7,545 bases of DNA from Gp6-AA40 sp050742535 (GTDB lineage Bacteria; Acidobacteriota; Vicinamibacteria; Vicinamibacterales; UBA2999), in the NCBI GenBank assembly GCA_050742535.1, contig JBOGIQ010000302.1:1-7545 (forward strand), in the 5' to 3' direction. A model generated the notes under the pieces. That model was not told where the DNA came from. It made no database searches and saw nothing but the letters and a program-made list of their open reading frames with translations. Shown here in pieces: positions 1 to 5,206 of this stretch. The position numbers and the translations under genes were made by a program. Within the stretch, counting starts at the first letter, position 1. Every line of letters starts with the position of its first letter.

Positions 1-1
1 G

Positions 2-1099
2 CCGGAAACGCTGCTCTTTTATCACCCCGCTGTGTGGTGGGTATCGAACCGGCTGCGAATCGAACGGGAGCTGTGCTGCGATGACGAGGCCGTGCGCGTG
101 TGCGGCGATGCCACTGCCTACGCCAGGGCCCTGGTTACCATGGCGAAGCTGCAGGCACCGGCGATGGCGATGGGCAGCACGGGCGGGTCGCTGAGCGAAC
201 GCGTGCGCCGGCTGCTCGGTGTCAGCAGTCGTGAGCCGAGCCGCTCGGCTGCCTGGAGCGTTATGGTGATCGGTGTGGCATTCCTGTCGGTCACGCTCGC
301 GAACGTCGGTGCGCAGACGAAGCCTGTCCGATTCGAGGTGGCGTCCATCAAACCGGCGCCGCCAGGAGCCAGCCTCTTCAGCAACGTCGAATTCCTTCCC
401 GGCGGCGTCGTTCGCGGCGACGCTGTGCCAGTGTTTGCGTTGGTCGCCGCTGCGTACGACATACCGTGGGGAGTGGTTGAAAGCGAGTCGCGCGTGATGA
501 ATGAGCGATTCGCCGTCGAGGCGAGAGCCGGCGCAGGGACCCAGGCAGAGACACGAGTCATGCGGGAGATGCTGAAAACGCTGCTGGCCGAGCGGTTCAG
601 GCTCGCGCTTCACGTCGAAAAGCGCGAGCTCCCGATGTACGCGTTGAGGGTCGGCGCGAACGGGCACACGCTCACTCCGACGGCCAGGGACTGCGCTCCG
701 AAAACCGCGACGGACGCGGCCCGCGGCGACGCGCTGTGCGGGGTGCAGGTAGACACGTCGCCGCTGGCGATGGCGGCGCTGTACGGCAGTCCGGGAGATG
801 GTTTAAGACTCCGCGGCTCTGACATGTCGGATCTCGCCTTAAGCCTGGGCAACCTTCTCGATCGGAAAATCGTGGATCGCACCGGTATCACCGGACGCTT
901 CGACATCGAGGTGCCGCCGTGGAGTCCGGGCCTGCAGACGCGGCTGTCAGACCTGGGACCCGACGCTGAACCAGCGGCCGGTCCGAACGGTCCTTCGATC
1001 TTCTCGGTGATCAAGACGCTGGGCCTGCGCCTCGAGGCGATTCGAGGGCCGGTGGACGTCTACGTGGTTGATCACGTCGAGCCGCCAACCGCAAACTGA
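2..1099 (+). CDS. M56 (BlaR1-type) peptidase fragment fused to a DUF3738/TIGR03435 domain, 5' partial
   Basis: The frame is open from base 2, so the gene starts before the window; 365 residues are visible. The first residues (FYHPAVWWVSNRLRIERE, then LCCDDEAV) match the segment just after the HExxH zinc motif in BlaR1/MecR1-type M56 peptidases; HExxH itself would lie upstream. After about 50 residues of cytoplasmic-type sequence comes one membrane segment (about residues 84-103, AAWSVMVIGVAFLSVTLANV). From about residue 109 the protein is a DUF3738/TIGR03435 domain: FEVASIKP at its start, ERFRLALHVEKRELPMYALRV in the middle, then IVDRTGITGRFDIEV and a C-terminal GPVDVYVVDHVE. In BlaR1 this place holds the extracytoplasmic beta-lactam sensor domain, so the DUF3738 part is probably a periplasmic sensor (inference). 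The family usually sits beside a BlaI-type repressor, which is not visible here. No substrate or ligand is known. Confidence 0.93.
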   Translation, partial: PETLLFYHPAVWWVSNRLRIERELCCDDEAVRVCGDATAYARALVTMAKLQAPAMAMGSTGGSLSERVRRLLGVSSREPSRSAAWSVMVIGVAFLSVTLANVGAQTKPVRFEVASIKPAPPGASLFSNVEFLPGGVVRGDAVPVFALVAAAYDIPWGVVESESRVMNERFAVEARAGAGTQAETRVMREMLKTLLAERFRLALHVEKRELPMYALRVGANGHTLTPTARDCAPKTATDAARGDALCGVQVDTSPLAMAALYGSPGDGLRLRGSDMSDLALSLGNLLDRKIVDRTGITGRFDIEVPPWSPGLQTRLSDLGPDAEPAAGPNGPSIFSVIKTLGLRLEAIRGPVDVYVVDHVEPPTAN

Positions 1100-1136
1100 T
1101 AGGGAAGACCTCAACTGAACTGAAATCCGGCGGCGG

Positions 1137-1179
1137 CACCCCGCGCCTCGCCAATCGTGATGGGCGGGGTGGTGACCCC
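1137..1179 (+). repeat. Competing inverted repeats in the spacer before the lipoprotein gene
   Basis: CACCCCGC at 1137-1144 is perfectly complementary to GCGGGGTG at 1164-1171 (8 bp, 19-base loop). The right arm can instead pair with what follows: GGGGT at 1166-1170 with ACCCC at 1175-1179 (5 bp, 4-base loop). The two stems exclude each other. No T-run follows either, so this is not a standard intrinsic terminator. It could be a 3' end structure of the upstream gene, a leader structure of the next gene, or chance in GC-rich DNA. The rest of the 1100-1256 spacer shows no convincing promoter. Confidence 0.35.
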
Positions 1180-1256
1180 CAGGATGCGGTGCGGCAAGGG
1201 CAATGACGAGGTCCGTGGTAGCATCCGGCACCGCTGGAAGACGAAAGAGACTGACC

Positions 1257-2018
1257 GTGCTTCGACGATCGCTTTCCGGGTGCGTGAGCATCGTGTGCGC
1301 ACTGGCCGCCATGGCGTGCGGGTCATCGGCCATCTCGACCTCGACGCCGTCCATCCCTGACATCTGGGGCGTGTGGATGGGGCTTGGCGGCGTCACCGAT
1401 GCGGACCCTCGCTTCCGGAACGTCCCCTTTCCGGCTCCGCAGTTCACCGAATGGGGCGCGGTGGAATCGCGCCGCCTCGCCAGTCCGATCACGCCCGGCG
1501 AGTGCAATCCGTGGTCGCCGGTGATGTTCATGAGCGGGGGCGGTCTCTTTCCGATCCAGATCCTGCAGGGACCGAATGTGATCGTCATTCACCACGAGGC
1601 GGTCACCCAGCCGCGCCGCATCTATATGGACGGCCGCGCGCATCCCGCGCCTGACGATCTGCTCCCCTCGTTCCTTGGCGACTCGATCGGCCGCTGGGAA
1701 GGCGACACGCTCGTGATCGATACGATCGGCACCAACGGGCGAGCCCGACCCATCAACGGATACGTGGCCGGAGCGGTGACATCGGGTGTCGATACCGCAC
1801 CGCGTCTCCCGGCCAGCGACCAGCTGCACGTAACCGAGCGCATCCGGTTGGCTGGCGGCGGACAGTATCTCGAGAACGAGATCACCGTTGACGATCCCAA
1901 AACGTACCTGAAGCCGTGGACCGTCAAACGCTACTGGCAGCGGCGACCGGACATCGACTTGCAGGAGTACGCCTGCACCGACAACAGCCGGCGCGACGCC
2001 GAGGGTCAGGAACCATGA
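1257..2018 (+). CDS. Probable lipoprotein of the acidobacterial 'GRWEGDTLVxDT' family, function unknown
   Basis: 253 residues from the GTG at 1257. This start gives a normal signal peptide: MLRRS, a hydrophobic stretch, then LAAMAC-GSS, an imperfect lipobox (Ala at -3) with Cys21 as the possible lipid anchor. The purine stretch GAAAGAGA lies just upstream. An in-frame ATG at 1203 would add 18 residues with an Arg/Lys cluster; its AAGGG is only 2 bases away, so it is less likely but possible. Family motifs seen in order: PDIWGVW near the mature N-terminus, YMDGRAHP (about 123-130), SIGRWEGDTLVIDT (about 143-156), LHVTERIR (about 190-197), TVDDPKTY (about 210-217) and EYACTDN near the end. I know these motifs from acidobacterial hypothetical proteins that often sit beside DUF6152 genes, as here. 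No enzyme motif is recognisable. It should act in the periplasm or at the outer membrane. The stop overlaps the next start as ATGA, so the two are probably translated together. Confidence 0.85.
   Translation: MLRRSLSGCVSIVCALAAMACGSSAISTSTPSIPDIWGVWMGLGGVTDADPRFRNVPFPAPQFTEWGAVESRRLASPITPGECNPWSPVMFMSGGGLFPIQILQGPNVIVIHHEAVTQPRRIYMDGRAHPAPDDLLPSFLGDSIGRWEGDTLVIDTIGTNGRARPINGYVAGAVTSGVDTAPRLPASDQLHVTERIRLAGGGQYLENEITVDDPKTYLKPWTVKRYWQRRPDIDLQEYACTDNSRRDAEGQEP
2001..2005 (+). promoter_or_regulatory. Shine-Dalgarno site fixing the DUF6152 start
   Basis: GAGGG lies 9 bases before the ATG at 2015, and an AGGA at 2008-2011 lies closer. Together with the ATGA overlap and the signal peptide beginning MKLRTLALVA, this selects 2015 over the longer open frame reaching back to 1916. 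Confidence 0.55.
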
Positions 2019-2410
2019 AGTTGCGGACGCTCGCGCTCGTCGCCACGCTCCTCGCCGGCCAGCCCGCTCTGGCCCACCACTCCTTTGCGACGTTCGATCT
2101 CGCCAAGGATCTCACGCTGGTGGGAACGATCAAGGAAGTGCAGTTCACCAGCCCGCACGTCTGGCTGCAGGTGCTGGTGCCGAATGCGCGGCGGGGCCAG
2201 ACCGAGTGGAGCATCGAGGCGGGCGCGCCAGGCATGCTGCTGCGCACGGGTTGGAAGTCGACCACACTCAAAGCCGGCGACCGGGTCACGATCGTGACGC
2301 ACCCCGCCCGAAGCGGCGCGCCCAGTGGCAGTCTGGTACGGGTGACGCTCGCCGACGGGCGAGTCTTCGGCCCGGGCGGTCCGCCCACGCCACAGCCATC
2401 GCGCCCCTGA
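2015..2410 (+). CDS. DUF6152 family secreted protein
   Basis: 131 residues. The start at 2015 overlaps the previous stop as ATGA. Residues 1-20 form a clean Sec signal peptide ending QPALA, so the mature protein begins with HHSF, as is usual in DUF6152. Other family features seen: the TLVGTIKEVQFTSPHVWL stretch (about 34-51, normally 'G.V..v.w.NPHv'), EWSIEAGAPGMLLRTGW (about 64-80), LKAGDRVTIV (about 85-94) and a final RVTLADGR before a Pro/Gly-rich tail. The length is normal for the family. The order of short beta-strand-like segments suggests a small OB- or beta-barrel-like periplasmic fold (inference). The paired histidines at the mature N-terminus could bind metal, but nothing proves it. 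Function is unknown. Its close coupling to the lipoprotein gene suggests the two products work together. Confidence 0.9.
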   Translation: MKLRTLALVATLLAGQPALAHHSFATFDLAKDLTLVGTIKEVQFTSPHVWLQVLVPNARRGQTEWSIEAGAPGMLLRTGWKSTTLKAGDRVTIVTHPARSGAPSGSLVRVTLADGRVFGPGGPPTPQPSRP

Positions 2411-2426
2411 TTCTCTGTCGCCGGCG

Positions 2427-3554
2427 TCAACGGCCGCCACTCGGCTTGTACCCTTTCCATGCCCACTCGAACGCCTCCGGCATGGTCTGCATCACCACGC
2501 CGCGGTCAACATGACCGGACGCTTCTGAAAACACGAACTGGTACGGATACCCTTTGGCCTTCAGCGCAGCGGCCATGCGGTTGTTTGCGGCCACCCAGTT
2601 GCGCATCTGTTCCACCGGTGAGGTGGCGCCGAGGTCGTTTTCGCTCACGTGCAGCCAGAGGCGCAGCGGCTTGCGGGCGGAGTTCGGGATGAACGTCTGG
2701 TGGAACTCCCACGCCCCGTTGGGTGCGGTCGCGTTGCGCTGCAGCGCCACGAACGTCCCCGAGTAGCTGATCACCCGTCGATACAGGTTCGGGTGCAGCC
2801 ATGCCATCGTCAGCGCCGCCGCCGCGCCGGAACTCACGCCGAACGTTGCCCGTCCCTCGGGATCCGTGGTGAATGCCACTTGATACTCGCGCGTGATGCG
2901 CGGCAGCACTTCGGATTCGAGGAAGTTCGTGTAGCGATCGGAGACCGTGTCGTACTCGATGGTGCGCTGCCCGCCCGGACCCGGCGGGAGGAAGACGGCG
3001 ACGATCGGCGGAATGCGCTTCTCATGAATGAGGTTGTCGAGCATCACGGGCATGAACGGACGCGGCTGGCCATCGGCTGCCGCCGGTGGGTCTCCGGGAA
3101 CGTACGACTGTCCGTCCTGCACCACGATGAAGGGAGCTGGGGTATTGGGCACGTATCCGGCAGGAACGTAGACGGCCACCTGGCGTTGAAACGTTTGATG
3201 TTGCGGTGGATCCGCCGGGACTTGCGGAGCCGGTTCGCCGCGGGCGCCGCCTTGTCGACCGCCACGCCCGGCCGGTGCGGTGGGAAAGATTTTGCTCTCG
3301 GCGGAGTTCATCGTGAAGCGAATCACCCGCCCCAGTGGCACATCCGGCTTGGCCGTGAACGCCGGATCCGCCACGTAGGGTGGGGCAATTCGGAAATTGC
3401 CATCCGCGTTCAATCGCACGGGCACGAGCGGCGGAGCCGTGGCTGCGCGTGCGGTGCTGGCGGGAGGCGTCCCACCGCCTTGTGCGCGGCCGACGACGAC
3501 GAAGCTTGCGGAAAAAACAGTAACGACGAGAACTAACGTGACGATTCTCTGCAT
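2427..3554 (-). CDS. Exported enterochelin-esterase-like alpha/beta hydrolase (putative esterase, PF00756 type)
   Basis: 375 residues, starting at the ATG at 3554, which has AAGGA 6 bases upstream; the in-frame ATG at 3560 directly abuts that site and cannot use it. Residues 1-24 look like a signal peptide ending GRA. A Gly/Arg/Ala-rich stretch (about 95-109, GRGGRQGGARGEPAP) precedes the catalytic domain. Domain signs: FIVVQDGQSYV, MLDNLIHEKRIPPIVAVFLPP, EYDTVSDRYTNFLESEVLP, then GVSSG with Ser241 as nucleophile, SENDLG with Asp307 as probable acid, and SGHVDRG with His348. This is the Fes/esterase D-like group, related to feruloyl and acetyl-xylan esterases of family CE1. The true substrate is unknown; a plant cell-wall ester would fit the xylosidase operon upstream on the same strand (inference). 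It is about 150 bases beyond the preceding gene, so it may have its own promoter. It converges with the DUF6152 gene, with 16 bases between stops. Confidence 0.9.
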   Translation of the reverse strand: MQRIVTLVLVVTVFSASFVVVGRAQGGGTPPASTARAATAPPLVPVRLNADGNFRIAPPYVADPAFTAKPDVPLGRVIRFTMNSAESKIFPTAPAGRGGRQGGARGEPAPQVPADPPQHQTFQRQVAVYVPAGYVPNTPAPFIVVQDGQSYVPGDPPAAADGQPRPFMPVMLDNLIHEKRIPPIVAVFLPPGPGGQRTIEYDTVSDRYTNFLESEVLPRITREYQVAFTTDPEGRATFGVSSGAAAALTMAWLHPNLYRRVISYSGTFVALQRNATAPNGAWEFHQTFIPNSARKPLRLWLHVSENDLGATSPVEQMRNWVAANNRMAAALKAKGYPYQFVFSEASGHVDRGVVMQTMPEAFEWAWKGYKPSGGR

Positions 3555-3560
3555 AGTCAT

Positions 3561-3565
3561 TCCTT
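3561..3565 (-). promoter_or_regulatory. Shine-Dalgarno site fixing the esterase start
   Basis: On the - strand this reads AAGGA, 6 bases before the ATG at 3554. The ATG at 3560 touches it directly and is therefore unlikely to be used. Confidence 0.65.
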
Positions 3566-3702
3566 AACGCGTCTCCAGCGGCCCGCCGACTTCCGCGCAA
3601 ATGTATCATCTGGCGACGCTGCGGTTTCGGTGAACAGGCTCTGATCGCCAATGGGTGCTCGCCGATGACTCTCCACAGCGCCGTGACCCGACGAGTCTCT
3701 GG

Positions 3703-4149
3703 TCAGCGCTGCACCTGTCGTCGCCACCAAGCGCGACCCTGATCGATGACGATCCACCAGAGCGCGAAGGCGATGAGATAGGGCGCCACGTCGTCCTGCG
3801 TCGGAAATCCGTGGGCACCGCGCCCGAGACCGCGGAAGAGCGCCACGTAGAACCCTGGCAGCGTAGTCGCACCGGCGACGCGCCCGAACAGACCCTCCGA
3901 CCCGACCGTCCCGATCTGCGTGATCGTTCCAACGGCGCCGATGGCGACGATTAGCCCCGCGAATACTGCGCTCGTGAACCGCCGTTCCACAGCCAATTGT
4001 AAGAGTGCTCGAGGGAACGCAACAGGACCTGCAAACAACCTCGATCCCACCTGTGCTCGAATCTGACGTCGAGCAGACCGGGCATCCGTTGCGATGGAGA
4101 TGTCAGGAAGAGAACCGCCGGCATCGCTGTGAGCGCCGTCATTTCGCAC
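3703..4149 (-). CDS. Small membrane protein of unknown function, start uncertain
   Basis: I do not recognise this protein. The coordinates cover the open frame from a GTG at 4149 (148 codons), which overlaps the metallohydrolase stop by 11 bases. The second half looks truly coding, with strong G/C preference at third positions, a membrane segment at about residues 60-80 (SAVFAGLIVAIGAVGTITQI), a Gly-rich middle (about 88-115) and a second membrane segment at about 121-137 (VAPYLIAFALWWIVI) followed by RAWWRR. The first 50 or so residues are hydrophilic and have weak third-position bias, so translation may start later: GTG at 4050, TTG at 3996 or GTG at 3990, none with a good Shine-Dalgarno. 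A different frame with an ATG at 4142 has better codon bias over the same stretch (see findings). It is probably the last gene of the xylosidase operon. Its topology suggests an inner-membrane protein with both ends on the same side. Confidence 0.6.
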   Translation of the reverse strand: MRNDGAHSDAGGSLPDISIATDARSARRQIRAQVGSRLFAGPVAFPRALLQLAVERRFTSAVFAGLIVAIGAVGTITQIGTVGSEGLFGRVAGATTLPGFYVALFRGLGRGAHGFPTQDDVAPYLIAFALWWIVIDQGRAWWRRQVQR

Positions 4150-5206
4150 CGACGCGCAGCTTCGAGGCCATCGCGCATTCCGCCATCACCGTGAAGTAGC
4201 GCTGCACGGCGTCTGCGCCGGCGATGAAGGGGTGATTCTCGCCGACCTCGCGCTTTGCGGCGACGAGGCGAGCCTTGGTGTAGGCGCCATCGTATTCGCT
4301 GTGGTTCGACAGCATTACCGTCGCACCTGCGTCCGCGGCCACCGTGGCGATCTTCCGTTGCGACGCGGCATATTCGTCCCACCGCGCGCCGTCGGTGCCG
4401 AATGCGCCGGTGAGCGTGCCGCCGGAATAGGCCACCATCACGGTCCTGCCCTGGTCTTTTACGGGGAAGACATAAGACAGGGTGCCCGGTGTGTGTCCCG
4501 GCGTCGCAACGATGGTCACGGTGGTGTCGCCCAGCGTGAGTGACGAGCCCTCAGGCCCGACGCCGATGTCGCGCTTCGGTACGCCGCCGGCAGCTGTGGC
4601 GGGACGCTGCAGCGTGGATTCCCAGTCCGGCGCGCCCATCACGACCTTCGCGCCGAAGCGGCTTTGCAGCTCCGCCGCGCCCTGATCGTGATCGCCGTGC
4701 GCGTGGCTGATGATGACGTATTTGATGTCGCGCGGATTGAGGCCGAGCGTCGTCAGCCCGTCGATGATCTCCGGCTGCGTCGCCCACGCGAAGTTGGTGT
4801 CGATGATGATGATGCCTTCGCTCGTGCGAAGCGCCCACGACGAATGCTGACGGGTCCCGAGCCAGTACAGGTTGTCGAACACCTTATAGGGAGACGCGTA
4901 CCAGCCAGACCGGTCCGGCGTCGCCGGTGCGGTTCCACCCGCGGCCGGCGCGCCGCGCCCGGCCCCCGCACGACCCGCCGCGGCTGGCGCTCCGGCACCG
5001 CGCCCCGCAGCACCTCGTCCGCCACCCCCGGCCGGCAGGCAGAGATTGACGAAGGTGGCGCGGTAGTCCTGTCCTGCGGCCGCTCGCGCAGCCGCGATAT
5101 GCGCGTCCACTTCGCTCGCCGGTGCCTGCGCCGCAGGCACCGCGACGTACAACACCCACAACAAGCCACCGAACCACGATGCGTGTTTCATTCGGGCATT
5201 CTTCAT
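4139..5206 (-). CDS. Exported B3-like metallo-beta-lactamase-fold hydrolase
   Basis: 355 residues. The ATG at 5206 overlaps the xylosidase stop as ATGA and has GGAG 5 bases upstream; the longer open frame back to 5305 is not needed. Residues 1 to about 25-28 are a signal peptide (WFGGLLWVLYVAVPAAQA). Residues 59-97 are an almost pure Gly/Ala/Arg/Pro linker. The metallo-hydrolase domain follows: HSSWALRTSEGIIIIDT, the zinc motif SHAHGDHD (His168, His170, Asp172, His173), TPGHTPGTLSY (His238), YSGGTLTG and SNHSEYD (His302). These are the ligands expected for the two-zinc site of subclass B3 proteins. The C-terminal RYFTVMAECA is also typical of B3-like relatives in this phylum. The fold alone does not prove beta-lactam hydrolysis; a lactone or sugar-derived ester is equally possible given its neighbours. 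The place of action is the periplasm. It is tightly coupled to the xylosidase gene. Confidence 0.92.
   Translation of the reverse strand: MKNARMKHASWFGGLLWVLYVAVPAAQAPASEVDAHIAAARAAAGQDYRATFVNLCLPAGGGGRGAAGRGAGAPAAAGRAGAGRGAPAAGGTAPATPDRSGWYASPYKVFDNLYWLGTRQHSSWALRTSEGIIIIDTNFAWATQPEIIDGLTTLGLNPRDIKYVIISHAHGDHDQGAAELQSRFGAKVVMGAPDWESTLQRPATAAGGVPKRDIGVGPEGSSLTLGDTTVTIVATPGHTPGTLSYVFPVKDQGRTVMVAYSGGTLTGAFGTDGARWDEYAASQRKIATVAADAGATVMLSNHSEYDGAYTKARLVAAKREVGENHPFIAGADAVQRYFTVMAECAMASKLRVGAK
5120..5142 (-). repeat. Perfect 10-bp hairpin inside the metallohydrolase signal-peptide codons
   Basis: CGGTGCCTGC (5120-5129), a 3-base loop, and GCAGGCACCG (5133-5142) form an uninterrupted stem. In the mRNA it covers about codons 22-29, the end of the signal peptide (AVPAAQAP). 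No U-run follows, so it is not a terminator. It could slow ribosomes at the signal-peptide boundary or simply reflect GC-rich Ala/Pro codons. Confidence 0.5.

Noticed and set aside
1916..2014. Extension of the DUF6152 frame into the lipoprotein gene
   Set aside because: It would place 33 Arg-rich residues before a clear signal peptide; the start at 2015 has the ATGA overlap and an upstream GAGGG.
2340..2440. Small GC-rich stems near the convergent gene ends, such as GGGCG/CGCCC at 2374-2386, as a shared terminator
   Set aside because: They lie inside coding sequence or lack a T-run on either strand; short stems like these are common at this base composition.
2649..3536. Long + strand open frame (295 codons) antisense to the esterase
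   Set aside because: Its translation is rich in Arg/His/Gly without domain motifs, as expected for the reverse of a GC-rich gene, while the opposite strand has a full catalytic triad.
3599..3634. Possible - strand promoter before the esterase (TACATT as -10)
   Set aside because: Only four of six bases match, and no -35-like hexamer stands at 16-18 bases; the nearest TTCACC is 23 bases away.
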